A DNA stretch of 31,325 bases from GCA-002282575 sp964519885 (lineage in GTDB: Bacteria; Pseudomonadota; Gammaproteobacteria; Thiomicrospirales; Thiomicrospiraceae). Position 1 is the first letter of the stretch; each line of letters opens with the position of its first letter. Shown here one piece after another: positions 24,039 through 31,325 of this stretch. The stretch covers positions 1 through 31,325 of the forward strand of contig CAZFLX010000026.1 in assembly GCA_964519885.1 (NCBI GenBank), in the 5' to 3' direction. The notes under the pieces were generated by a model. The model was not told the DNA's origin, ran no database searches, and saw only the letters and a list, made by a program, of their open reading frames with translations. Made by a program: the position numbers and the translations under genes.

Positions 24039-24875
24039 TTACTGACGTGCCAAACTAGGTGGATTAGGTGTCGCTACCAACTTGGCGGCATCAATTTGCA
24101 CGTCTCGCCACGTCATGCCCCAGTGCAAATGTGGTCCGGTGGCCCGGCCAGTTTTTCCAACTTTTCCAATCAATTGACCGCGCTCTACCCTATCTCCTAG
24201 CGAGACAGTCATATCCGACAAATGCACATAAATCGACATCAGACCTAGCCCATGATCAATCATCATCGTTTGTCCTGTCAGCACCATATTGGGATGTACT
24301 AGCACCACTTTTCCATCCGATGGCGCAACAATGGGGGTACCCTCTGGGGCAGCAATATCCACGCCAAAATGTGGGCGTCGGGGTTCACCATTCAGCACCC
24401 GCTGAGAACCATAGACGCCGCTAATTCGACCTGCAGTCGGCCAAATCATCGGCAACTGAGGCGTCATAGTGACTGATGGTTTGGCGCGGGTTTGCGCCAC
24501 CAAACGATTATTCGCCTGAATCTCGGCAACTTCTTGAGGATTGGGATTCACTTTATTATTCGGCAAACCATTAATATGCTGAATATCATAACTACGCTGG
24601 GCGATGCTTTGCTGATGCTCATGCCATTTACCCGAAAGATCCTGCCAACGAAGTGTCACTTGGCTGGCATCTCGACCAATACCCAATAAACTATTGCCTT
24701 GCGTATCCATAATCAGTGGTTTGTTGTCAGCTAAAAGCTGTTGAACAGCATCAACTTGAATGACCACCACAGACCCCTGCTGCCAGTCACCATAAGTCAC
24801 TTGAAAAGGGAGGTTGTTCGCACGCAAGGTTCCAGCGAAAAGTAAGCCGAATAATACAAACATCCAATGCTTCAT
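24039..24875 (-). CDS. Exported M23-family metallopeptidase (LytM/peptidoglycan type)
   Basis: A 278-residue protein with a signal peptide (MKHWMFVLFGLLFAGTLRA, about 1-19). An N-terminal beta domain of about 120 residues is followed by a C-terminal M23 domain. Seen: GRISGVYGSQRVLNGEPRRP, the zinc motif HFGVDIA (H-x3-D, about 168-174), GKVVLVHPNMVLTGQTMMIDHG, IYVHLS, and the second zinc motif GPHLHWGM (H-x-H, about 250-257). Both metal motifs are intact, so it is likely an active endopeptidase on peptidoglycan cross-links rather than a NlpD-type dead activator. AAAGGA lies 9 nt before the ATG. The longer open frame upstream is only the sense of two tRNA genes. It starts 35 nt after the tRNA terminator, so it may be expressed by readthrough. 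Confidence 0.92.
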   Translation of the reverse strand: MKHWMFVLFGLLFAGTLRANNLPFQVTYGDWQQGSVVVIQVDAVQQLLADNKPLIMDTQGNSLLGIGRDASQVTLRWQDLSGKWHEHQQSIAQRSYDIQHINGLPNNKVNPNPQEVAEIQANNRLVAQTRAKPSVTMTPQLPMIWPTAGRISGVYGSQRVLNGEPRRPHFGVDIAAPEGTPIVAPSDGKVVLVHPNMVLTGQTMMIDHGLGLMSIYVHLSDMTVSLGDRVERGQLIGKVGKTGRATGPHLHWGMTWRDVQIDAAKLVATPNPPSLARQ

Positions 24876-24903
24876 GATTTGTTTTCCTTTTGCAAGCGCA
24901 CAT

Positions 24904-24935
24904 AGCAAAAAAGGCAACACTTTCGTGTTGCCTTT
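24904..24935 (-). terminator. Terminator of the tRNA-Val/tRNA-Asp operon
   Basis: AAAGGCAACAC (24910-24920) pairs perfectly with GTGTTGCCTTT (24925-24935) around a TTTC loop. On the minus strand the stem begins 4 nt after the tRNA-Asp CCA and is followed by a T run. It is a strong intrinsic terminator. Confidence 0.9.
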
Positions 24936-24939
24936 AATT

Positions 24940-25016
24940 TGGCGCAGCGGACGGGACTCGAACCCGCGACCCTCGGCGTGACAGGCCGATATTCTAACCG
25001 ACTGAACTACCGCTGC
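24940..25016 (-). tRNA. tRNA-Asp (anticodon GTC)
   Basis: Reading the minus strand gives the acceptor GCAGCGG/CCGCTGC, D-arm AGTTCAGTCGG, anticodon loop CTGTCAC with GTC, T-arm GCGGGTTCGAGTCCCG, discriminator G and encoded CCA (24940-24942). The G discriminator and GTC anticodon are tRNA-Asp identity elements. It follows tRNA-Val by 4 nt. Confidence 0.97.
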
Positions 25017-25020
25017 AATT

Positions 25021-25096
25021 TGGTGGGTGCAGAGAGATTCGAACTCCCGACCGTCTCGGTGTAAACGAGATGCTCTACCAGCTGAGCTATGCACCC
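25021..25096 (-). tRNA. tRNA-Val (anticodon TAC)
   Basis: Reading the minus strand gives the acceptor GGGTGCA/TGCACCC, D-arm TAGCTCAGCTGGTAGAGCA, anticodon loop TTTACAC with TAC, T-arm GGGAGTTCGAATCTCTC, discriminator A and encoded CCA (25021-25023). First gene of the two-tRNA operon. Confidence 0.97.
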
Positions 25097-25157
25097 AAAA
25101 CTTTTCAAACCAGTTCTGTCCAACTGTTTTTTTGTTTGCGTCGTTTCGATAAGGTGT

Positions 25158-25186
25158 ATATTACAGGCTTATGAACCGACTGTCAA
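25158..25186 (-). promoter_or_regulatory. Near-consensus sigma-70 promoter of the tRNA operon
   Basis: On the minus strand TTGACA (25181-25186), 17 nt, TAATAT (25158-25163). The predicted start of transcription is near 25151, giving a 5' leader of about 55 nt before tRNA-Val, to be removed by RNase P. Confidence 0.85.
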
Positions 25187-25277
25187 CAGCTTTTATCGGC
25201 TTTCTTCATGCGAATTGAATACTTGATTAAAAATAACGATTTAGAATTGATTAAAAATCATAAAAAGAAAATAAACA

Positions 25278-25330
25278 GGGGGAAGTGATGAAACAAACTG
25301 CTTAATTTGCTTTGTTTCACCTCTTCCCCC
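25278..25330 (-). terminator. Large hairpin in the hupB-tRNA gap, probable hupB terminator
   Basis: A 20-nt arm starting GGGGGAAG at 25278 pairs with a 20-nt arm ending CTTCCCCC at 25330 with two mismatches, around a 13-nt loop. On the minus strand TGTTTATTTTCTTTTTA follows, a moderate U tract. It lies 63 nt past the hupB stop. The rest of this roughly 300-bp gap holds the tRNA promoter and a 16-bp palindrome. Confidence 0.62.
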
Positions 25331-25359
25331 GTAAACAAATCGACTGCTGAGACGCCAGC

Positions 25360-25375
25360 GAACTTTATAAAGTTC
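25360..25375. repeat. 16-bp perfect palindrome after hupB
   Basis: GAACTTTATAAAGTTC is a perfect palindrome 18 nt past the hupB stop. CTGAGA and TCTCAG around it offer an alternative overlapping pairing. Possibly a 3' structural element of the hupB mRNA; function unknown. Confidence 0.45.
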
Positions 25376-25393
25376 TCAGTGCTAGCCAGTTAA

Positions 25394-25669
25394 TCAGCCG
25401 TTTACTGCGTCTTTCAAGCCTTTACCCGGTACGAAACGTGGCAATTTAGAAGCGGCAATTTTCATTTCTTTACCCGTCTGTGGGTTGCGACCCATGCGCT
25501 CTGCACGCTCGCTCACTTTGAATGTACCAAAACCAATTAAGGTAACGCTGTCACCTGACGCCATGGCACCAGAAATCGCATCAATGGCAGCATCTAAGGC
25601 TTTTTGTGCTTGAACTTTGGTTAAACCTGAATCATTTGCAATCGCTGCCACTAATTCTGTCTTGTTCAT
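25394..25669 (-). CDS. hupB: DNA-binding protein HU-beta
   Basis: A 91-residue histone-like nucleoid protein. Seen: MNKTELVAAIANDSGLTKVQAQKALDAA (helical dimerisation part), GFGTFKVSERAERMGRNPQTGKEM (beta-arm with the Arg-Asn-Pro that intercalates in DNA) and the C-terminal LPRFVPGKGLKDAVN. Length and sequence match E. coli HupB (90). GGAGAG lies 8 nt before the ATG. It is downstream of lon as in E. coli, with its own near-consensus promoter. Confidence 0.98.
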   Translation of the reverse strand: MNKTELVAAIANDSGLTKVQAQKALDAAIDAISGAMASGDSVTLIGFGTFKVSERAERMGRNPQTGKEMKIAASKLPRFVPGKGLKDAVNG

Positions 25670-25715
25670 GAGTTATCTCTCCGATAGAAGGATGTTATTA
25701 AATAATTCATTTGTG

Positions 25716-25745
25716 TTTATACCCTTGCACGCTCAGCTCTGTCAA
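25716..25745 (-). promoter_or_regulatory. hupB promoter
   Basis: On the minus strand TTGACA (25740-25745), 18 nt, TATAAA (25716-25721), giving a leader of about 40 nt. It lies within the lon-hupB gap, so hupB can be transcribed independently of lon. Confidence 0.75.
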
Positions 25746-25760
25746 GCACTAAGCGTGCAA
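25725..25760. repeat. Inverted repeat overlapping the hupB promoter
   Basis: TTGCACGCT (25725-25733) and AGCGTGCAA (25752-25760) are perfect 9-bp inverted copies 18 nt apart, flanking the -35 hexamer. They could form a lon terminator hairpin, though without a U tract, or bind a dimeric regulator of hupB. Confidence 0.5.
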
Positions 25761-25770
25761 AGTCGCGTAT

Positions 25771-28179
25771 TTAATGGCGAATTGGCTTTATTTCGTCTGC
25801 AACGCCATTGGTGACCGCTTCTCTCGCTAAAACAAGCGGTTGAGGTTTCTCCGCCAAGGCAATCGCTAACACCTCATCAATCCAACGCACAGGTCGAATA
25901 TCTACCTGATTTTTAACTTCATCAGGCACATCTTTTAAATCGCGCACATTGTCATGTGGAATGAGTACCGTGGTGATACCGCCACGTAATGCCGCCAATA
26001 GTTTCTCTTTTAACCCGCCAATCGGTAACACTTCACCACGCAAGGTTATTTCACCCGTCATGGCGACATCACAGCGCACGGGAATACCTGTCGCAATCGA
26101 AACCAATCCTGTACAAATGGCAATACCCGCCGAAGGACCATCTTTTGGCGTGGCTCCTTCAGGCGCATGCAAGTGGATGTCATGCGTTTCAAAGTAATCG
26201 GCTGTAATGCCCAGTGATTGACTGCGAGAACGTACCACACTCATCGCTGCCTCAATCGATTCTTTCATCACATCGCCCAGCTTACCCGTGCGCACCAGTT
26301 TACCTTTACCGCTCATACTGGTTGCTTCAATAGTCAGCAATTCCCCGCCAACCGATGTCCAAGCCAAGCCTGTCACTTGACCTACGCGATTTTCACTTTC
26401 TGCCAAGCCAAATCGGTAGCGTGCAACCCCTAAATAAGCCTCTAAATCCGACTCATCAACGATAATGGGCGCAGTTTTCTCTGACAGCATGAACTGTTTG
26501 ACCGCTTTACGGGCTAATTTAGCCAGTTCACGATCCAAACTGCGCACACCTGCCTCACGTGTATAAACGCGAATTAACTGAATTAAGGCAGCATCGGTTA
26601 ACTGAAGCTCTTCTGATTTCAAACCATGTTCGGATAATTGCTTACTCCACAAATGCTCACGGGCAATATGGAACTTTTCTTGTTCGGTGTAACCCGACAA
26701 ACGAATGATTTCCATACGATCTAATAAAGGTTCTGGAATATCCATCGAATTGGCGGTGGCGACAAACATCACTTCCGACAAGTCATAATCGACATCCAAA
26801 TAATGATCGTTAAAATGTTTATGCTGCTCAGGGTCTAGTACTTCTAATAAAGCAGCCGCTGGATCACCACGAAAATCACGCGCCATTTTGTCAATTTCAT
26901 CTAGCAAAAACAAAGGATTCTTAACCTTCACTTTGGCCATTTTTTGAATCAGCTTACCCGGCATCGCGCCTAAATAAGTGCGACGATGACCGCGAATTTC
27001 TGACTCATCACGTACACCACCTAACGAAAAGCGCACGTATTCACGATGCGTTGCTTGCGCAATTGAATGGGCTAACGAGGTCTTACCCACGCCAGGTGGG
27101 CCAACCAAGCACAAGATCGGACCACGCTGATGCTTAACACGAGATTGAACAGCGAGATATTCAAGAATACGCTCTTTAACTTTTTCTAAACCATAATGAC
27201 GCTCATTTAATAACTGCTGAGCTTTCACAAGATCACGATGTACGCGAGTGCGTTTTTTCCAAGGCACATCGAGCAACCATTCAAGGTAATTTCTGACCAC
27301 ACTCGATTCGGCTGACAGTGGCGGCATAGATTTAAGCTTTTTCAACTCAGAAGTTGCTTGTTTTTGAGCCTCTTCACTCATACCTGATTCAGCGATACGT
27401 TGTGCAAAAACTTCAAACTCATCTTTATCGCTATCGTTCAAATTACCCAATTCTTTTTGAATGGCTTTCATTTGCTCATTCAAATAGTATTCACGCTGAT
27501 TTTTTTCCATCTGCGTTTTCACACGCTTACGGATACGACCTTCAACTTCATTCAAGTCGATTTCATTTTCAATCACCACCAACAACTGTTCTAATCGGGC
27601 ACCCAAACCGGCTAAAGAGAGAATCTCCTGCTTTTGCGCTAGTTTTAAATTCAAATGCACCGCCACCAAATCAACCAATTGATTAGCGTCAGAAATTTCT
27701 TTGACTGATGCCAGCACCTCGGTTGGAACTTTACGGTTCATTTTGGCATAAGCATCAAACTGTGATTGAACGCTATGGAATAAAGCTTCAATATGCTTAG
27801 GATCTTCTACCTGATCAATAATCGGGTCAATGTCCGCAACCCAGTGTTCACCATTGTCTTGCAAACGCTGAATGCGACAACGCACCTGCCCTTCAACCAA
27901 GACTTTGATGGTATTATCTGGCAAACGCAACATTTGCAAAATAGTCGATAGCGTACCCACATCATACAAATCATCGCTGGATGTTGGCTCTTCTTCGGTA
28001 ACTTTCTTTTGTGTAACCAACATGATTTGTTTGCCTTGGTGCATCGCTGCCTCTAAGGCAGCAGCACTGCGAGAACGACCCACAAATAATGGCATCACCG
28101 TTCCTGGAAAAACCACCACATCACGCAATGGCAACAAAGGAACATCAAATCGTTGATGTGAACTGCTTGTCAATCCCAT
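25771..28179 (-). CDS. lon: ATP-dependent protease Lon
   Basis: An 802-residue cytosolic AAA+ serine protease for misfolded proteins and regulators, including antitoxins in other bacteria. Seen: N-terminal LAN domain (about 8-200, VPLLPLRDVVVFPGTVMPLFVGR), coiled region (EGRIRKRVKTQMEKNQREYYLNEQ), Walker A GPPGVGKTS (about 355), Walker B FLLDEIDKM, and the protease domain with the catalytic Ser in PKDGPSAG (about 680) and Lys in GGLKEKLLAAL. E. coli Lon has 784 residues. The frame extends back to 28290, but ATG at 28179 is preceded by GGGAG at 7 nt and starts just before the LAN domain; the extension would run through the clpX terminator. Confidence 0.97.
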   Translation of the reverse strand: MGLTSSSHQRFDVPLLPLRDVVVFPGTVMPLFVGRSRSAAALEAAMHQGKQIMLVTQKKVTEEEPTSSDDLYDVGTLSTILQMLRLPDNTIKVLVEGQVRCRIQRLQDNGEHWVADIDPIIDQVEDPKHIEALFHSVQSQFDAYAKMNRKVPTEVLASVKEISDANQLVDLVAVHLNLKLAQKQEILSLAGLGARLEQLLVVIENEIDLNEVEGRIRKRVKTQMEKNQREYYLNEQMKAIQKELGNLNDSDKDEFEVFAQRIAESGMSEEAQKQATSELKKLKSMPPLSAESSVVRNYLEWLLDVPWKKRTRVHRDLVKAQQLLNERHYGLEKVKERILEYLAVQSRVKHQRGPILCLVGPPGVGKTSLAHSIAQATHREYVRFSLGGVRDESEIRGHRRTYLGAMPGKLIQKMAKVKVKNPLFLLDEIDKMARDFRGDPAAALLEVLDPEQHKHFNDHYLDVDYDLSEVMFVATANSMDIPEPLLDRMEIIRLSGYTEQEKFHIAREHLWSKQLSEHGLKSEELQLTDAALIQLIRVYTREAGVRSLDRELAKLARKAVKQFMLSEKTAPIIVDESDLEAYLGVARYRFGLAESENRVGQVTGLAWTSVGGELLTIEATSMSGKGKLVRTGKLGDVMKESIEAAMSVVRSRSQSLGITADYFETHDIHLHAPEGATPKDGPSAGIAICTGLVSIATGIPVRCDVAMTGEITLRGEVLPIGGLKEKLLAALRGGITTVLIPHDNVRDLKDVPDEVKNQVDIRPVRWIDEVLAIALAEKPQPLVLAREAVTNGVADEIKPIRH

Positions 28180-28192
28180 ATCACTTCTCCCG

Positions 28193-28220
28193 AAAAAAAA
28201 AGCGGCCTTAAGCCGCTTTT
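28193..28220 (-). terminator. Intrinsic terminator overlapping the clpX stop codon
   Basis: AAAAGCGGC (28198-28206) pairs with GCCGCTTTT (28212-28220) around a 5-nt loop. On the minus strand nine Ts follow (28193-28201). The TAA stop of clpX (28208-28210) lies in the loop and the last codons form the upstream arm. Confidence 0.85.
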
Positions 28221-29476
28221 GCTGTAGCATTTTGAATGATCGGCGGTTTGAGACCACCAACAACATCAGCATCAACCGTAACTGATTCAACGGTTTTCAT
28301 GCCCGGCAATTCAAACATGGTTTCCATAAGAATGCCTTCCACAATCGAACGTAAACCACGAGCGCCTGTTTTGCGCTTTAAGGCTTCTGTGGCCATAGCT
28401 TTCAAAGCATCTTCAGCAAATACCAGTTTAGCACCTTCCATATCAAACAGCTTAATAAACTGCTTGGTGATGGCGTTCTTAGGCTCTGTTAAAATACGAA
28501 CCAAAGCATCCACATCTAATTCATCCAGCGAGGCCACCACAGGTAAACGCCCAATAAACTCGGGAATCAAACCAAAACGCATCAAGTCATCAGGCTCTAC
28601 TTGACGCAACATATCCGACTTAGGTGCTTCGTCTTTTTCCTTGACGGTTGCGGCAAAACCAATACCTGCCGATTTTTCGACGCGCTTGGCAATAACCTTA
28701 TCTAACCCCTCGAAAGCACCACCACAAATGAACAAGATACGAGAAGTGTCAATTTGTACCATTTCATTAGAAGGATTTTTACGCCCACCTTGTGCTGGAA
28801 TCGACGATACCGTACCTTCAATCAGCTTCAACAAGGCTTGCTGAACACCTTCACCTGAAACATCGCGCGTAATCGAACGGTTTTCAGATTTGCGGGCGAT
28901 TTTATCAATTTCATCAAGGTAAATAATACCTTGCTGGGCTTTCACAGGATCCCCATCAGCATTTTGCAACAAACGATGCAAGATACTTTCGACATCATCA
29001 CCCACATAACCTGCTTCTGTTAAGGTGGTGGCATCGGCAATAGCAAAAGGAACCGACAATACGCGCGCCAGCGTTTGTGCTAACAAGGTTTTACCCGATC
29101 CCGTTGGACCAATCAGCAAGATATTGCTTTTGCTTAACTCGACACTATCGTCAGACAACTCGTTTAAACGCAAGCGTTTGTAATGATTGTAAACTGCCAC
29201 GGCTAAGGTTTTTTTAGCCACATCTTGTCCGATGATGTAATCATCTAAAATAGATTTAATTTCTGTTGGCGTGGGTAGCTGTTCAAGATTAATCGAACTG
29301 GGCGTCTCACCTTCAGCACGATTAACACCGAACTCTTCGGCAAGAATTTCATTGCACAAGTCAACGCATTCATTACAAATGAATACCGATGGCCCAGCAA
29401 TCAGCTTTTTCACCTCATGCTGGCTTTTGCCACAAAAGGAACAGTTGAAGTCACCTTCATCAATGTGTTCTGACAT
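28208..29476 (-). CDS. clpX: ClpXP ATPase/unfoldase subunit ClpX
   Basis: A 422-residue AAA+ unfoldase. Seen: N-terminal zinc finger CSFCGKSQHEVKKLI and FICNECVDLC (four cysteines, about 12-42), Walker A LIGPTGSGKTLLA (about 118-130), pore loop GYVGDDVE (about 153-160), Walker B IYLDEIDK, sensor RILFICGGAF, the ClpP-contact IGF tripeptide in SAGIGFAATV (about 267), and GARGLRSIVE. Length matches E. coli (424). It lies 14 nt after clpP in the same direction. A strong terminator begins inside its last codons and separates it from lon. Confidence 0.97.
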   Translation of the reverse strand: MSEHIDEGDFNCSFCGKSQHEVKKLIAGPSVFICNECVDLCNEILAEEFGVNRAEGETPSSINLEQLPTPTEIKSILDDYIIGQDVAKKTLAVAVYNHYKRLRLNELSDDSVELSKSNILLIGPTGSGKTLLAQTLARVLSVPFAIADATTLTEAGYVGDDVESILHRLLQNADGDPVKAQQGIIYLDEIDKIARKSENRSITRDVSGEGVQQALLKLIEGTVSSIPAQGGRKNPSNEMVQIDTSRILFICGGAFEGLDKVIAKRVEKSAGIGFAATVKEKDEAPKSDMLRQVEPDDLMRFGLIPEFIGRLPVVASLDELDVDALVRILTEPKNAITKQFIKLFDMEGAKLVFAEDALKAMATEALKRKTGARGLRSIVEGILMETMFELPGMKTVESVTVDADVVGGLKPPIIQNATAKAA

Positions 29477-29490
29477 GCTTTATTCCGAGA

Positions 29491-30117
29491 TTATTCAGGA
29501 CGATGCGTCAATACTGCATCAATAAGACCATAGTCACGCGCTTCTTCACTGCTCATAAAGTTGTCACGATCCGTATCATTAGCAATTTTTTCAATGGTTT
29601 GACCCGTAAAATTTGCCATATGCTGATTAAGACTGTCTTTTAAGCGTAAAATTTCACGTGCATGAATTTCAATGTCACTTGCTTGACCACGGAAACCACC
29701 CAGAGGCTGATGAATCATGATACGCGCGTTAGGTAAAGCGAAACGTTTACCCTTGGCGCCAGCACCCAACAGGAATGCTCCCATACTGGCTGCTTGCCCC
29801 ATACAAATGGTGCTAACATCAGGCTTAATGAAATTCATGGTATCAAAAATCGACATACCTGCTGTCACCACACCACCCGGTGAGTTAATATACAAGTAAA
29901 TGTCTTGCTTAGGATTTTCGGCTTCCAAAAACAACATCTGCGCCACAATCAAACTCGCCATATTTTCTTCGACTTGACCGGTCAAGAAAATAACGCGCTC
30001 TTTGAGCAGACGGGAATAAATGTCATAAGAACGCTCCCCACGACCCGACTGCTCGACCACCATGGGCACTAGCATGTCCACTGTTGGGGGCATTGCCCCC
30101 ATCATTGAGCTGATCAT
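29491..30117 (-). CDS. clpP: ClpP protease proteolytic subunit
   Basis: A 208-residue serine protease subunit forming the tetradecameric chamber. Seen: GERSYDIYSRLLKERVIFLTG, QDIYLYINSPGGVVTAGMSIFDTM, the nucleophile Ser in MGQAASMGAFLL (about 111), the His in RIMIHQPLGG (about 136), and the Asp in DTDRDNFMS (about 185). Length compares with E. coli pre-ClpP (207), and an N-terminal propeptide of about 14 residues is likely. It starts 3 nt after the tig stop, so tig and clpP are coupled. Methionines at residues 5 and 6 are alternative starts. Confidence 0.97.
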   Translation of the reverse strand: MISSMMGAMPPTVDMLVPMVVEQSGRGERSYDIYSRLLKERVIFLTGQVEENMASLIVAQMLFLEAENPKQDIYLYINSPGGVVTAGMSIFDTMNFIKPDVSTICMGQAASMGAFLLGAGAKGKRFALPNARIMIHQPLGGFRGQASDIEIHAREILRLKDSLNQHMANFTGQTIEKIANDTDRDNFMSSEEARDYGLIDAVLTHRPE

Positions 30118-30120
30118 GAA

Positions 30121-31325
30121 TTAACCCGCTAACTCAGCCAAAGGCTTGCTGACTTCGGTAACTTTGGCTTTGCTCATTACCAAGTCAACAACCGCGTTTT
30201 CAATGGCAATCGCTTCAACTTCTGCACGACGGTTTTGGTCAGCCAAATACCACTCAATGAACTGCTCAGGATTATCATAGCTATCTGCTTCAATCGCTAA
30301 AATTTCACGCACAGTGGCTTCATCTGCTTTCAACTCATTCGCACGCACCACTTCACCCAACAACAGACCCAAAGAAACGCGTTTCGTCGCTTCATCACGG
30401 TAGTTGTCTGGGTTTAAATCATTGGCTGGCATATTCTGTTCACGCATACGCTTAGCCATAGCATCCATCATCGCACGCAATTCGCGCTCTACTAGGGTTT
30501 TAGGCGTATCAAAGTTAGCTGCTGCTAACAAAGCGTGCATGACATTGTCTTTGTTCTGTTTAATCAGCGACAAGCTCACTTGACGAGACAAGTTCTTCTT
30601 AACATCTTCACGGAAAGCTTCAACCGTACCCGCATCAACACCAAACGTTTTGATGAACTCTTCATCCACTTCTGGCAGCTGGGTTTCTTGTACCGAATTC
30701 ACTTTGATGTCAAATTGAGCTGTTTTTTCTGCCAAATGCGCCGCTTGGTAACCTTCTGGGAAAGTAACATCAATCACTTTCTGCTCACCCGCTTTCATAC
30801 CTAAAATGCCATCTTCGAATCCTGGAATCATACGACCAGAACCCAGGACTAAAGGCACATTCTCTGCACTGCCACCATCGAATTTAACACCGTCAATGCT
30901 GCCAGAGAAATCTAGGTTAACCATATCGCCATTGGCTGCTGCCTTGTCTGCAACCACAAAAGTTTTACGCATTTCACGCAGGCGTTGGATCATATCGTCC
31001 ACATCACTGTCTTTAATGTCAGCGGTAACTTTTTCAACGCTCACTGCAGTGAAATCGGGCATGGCAATGCTTGGGTAGCTCTCAAAACGGGTTACGAAGC
31101 GGATATCTTCACCTTCATTAGCCGAAACTTCTTCGAAACCTAAAATACCTGCAACGCGAACTTGTTCTTGATCTGCTGCTTTAAAGAAGGTGTCGTAGAG
31201 TAAATTTTCAAGGGCTTCAGCACGTACCTGTTGCAAGTGACGCGCACGCACCATGTTCATTGGAACTTTACCAGGACGGAAACCATCCATACGAACGGTT
31301 TTTTGAATCTCTTTCAAGCGTTGCT
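30121..31325 (-). CDS. tig: Trigger factor, ribosome-associated chaperone/PPIase (5' end outside window)
   Basis: The last 401 or so codons of trigger factor; the first about 35 residues lie beyond the window edge. The frame continues to the last base (QRLKEIQKTV), so the apparent TTG start at 31317 is not real. Seen: the ribosome-binding domain end with the signature GFRPGKVPMNMV (E. coli GFRKGKVPM), the FKBP-type PPIase domain (about 115-210 of this part: GDMVNLDFSGSIDGVKFDGG, RMIPGFEDGILGMKAGEQKVIDVTFP), and the helical C-terminal arm domain ending LLGEVVRANELKAD and AKVTEVSKPL. It binds at the exit tunnel and precedes clpP by 3 nt. Confidence 0.97.
   Translation of the reverse strand, partial: QRLKEIQKTVRMDGFRPGKVPMNMVRARHLQQVRAEALENLLYDTFFKAADQEQVRVAGILGFEEVSANEGEDIRFVTRFESYPSIAMPDFTAVSVEKVTADIKDSDVDDMIQRLREMRKTFVVADKAAANGDMVNLDFSGSIDGVKFDGGSAENVPLVLGSGRMIPGFEDGILGMKAGEQKVIDVTFPEGYQAAHLAEKTAQFDIKVNSVQETQLPEVDEEFIKTFGVDAGTVEAFREDVKKNLSRQVSLSLIKQNKDNVMHALLAAANFDTPKTLVERELRAMMDAMAKRMREQNMPANDLNPDNYRDEATKRVSLGLLLGEVVRANELKADEATVREILAIEADSYDNPEQFIEWYLADQNRRAEVEAIAIENAVVDLVMSKAKVTEVSKPLAELAG

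Noticed and set aside
24876..25094. N-terminal extension of the M23 peptidase reading frame
   Set aside because: This stretch is tRNA-Val, tRNA-Asp and their terminator read in frame. A signal peptide and a ribosome site start at 24875.
28180..28290. Longer Lon starting at 28290
   Set aside because: The extra 37 codons overlap the clpX coding end and its terminator, and a good ribosome site precedes the ATG at 28179.

Overview
The window is a chromosomal stretch of a gammaproteobacterium of moderate G+C. The evidence is the tig-clpP-clpX-lon-hupB order followed by a tRNA-Val/tRNA-Asp pair, SufBCDS, AspRS and Tas proteins that read like E. coli or Pseudomonas orthologues, MntR/MntH, and an IscR type-1 operator. 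The order or genus cannot be fixed from sequence alone. Most genes are housekeeping. There are no phage genes, insertion sequences or CRISPR arrays. The accessory elements are two toxin-antitoxin modules and one unusual gene at the left edge.

Layout. At 10-1268 (minus) an antitoxin-MazF pair is followed 9 nt later by a small gene that I read as a free-standing, divergent FtsZ C-terminal domain with no GTP-binding half. At 1397-3832 (minus) a DUF502 membrane protein precedes aspS, whose signature residues suggest a non-discriminating enzyme. At 3926-5443 (plus) lies an AMP-phosphorylase-type thymidine phosphorylase. At 5487-8474 is a manganese module: mntR overlaps an outer-membrane barrel gene and is divergent from mntH, with a clear MntR-box-like palindrome between them. 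At 8678-9715 (minus) is the aldo/keto reductase tas. At 9814-14065 (plus) yigZ and the cobalamin genes cobQ, cobU and cobT form a tight run. A ccdAB toxin-antitoxin module sits between cobQ and cobU, with its own promoter inside the end of cobQ.

At 14113-16573 a pirin-nitroreductase pair (minus) diverges from a LysR-type regulator (plus) across a textbook T-N11-A palindrome. At 16661-21481 (minus) is sufB-sufC-sufD-sufS, preceded by a 29-bp perfect palindrome matching the IscR type-1 consensus; a palindromic repeat element separates sufB from sufC. At 21557-24034 znuA (minus) diverges from znuCB (plus) with only 29 bp between. At 24039-24875 (minus) is an exported M23 peptidase. The tRNA-Val/tRNA-Asp operon has a near-consensus promoter and a terminator immediately after the CCA of tRNA-Asp. 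The right end (minus) is hupB, lon, clpX, clpP and the 5'-truncated tig.

How the genes work together. Metal and cofactor homeostasis dominates: Mn uptake, Zn uptake, Fe-S assembly, and lower-ligand activation plus nucleotide-loop assembly of cobalamin. The other main block is protein quality control (trigger factor, ClpXP, Lon). The most unusual items are the FtsZ-like half-protein in the MazF operon, the outer-membrane barrel in the MntR/MntH locus as a candidate manganese porin, and the ccdAB insertion in the cob operon.
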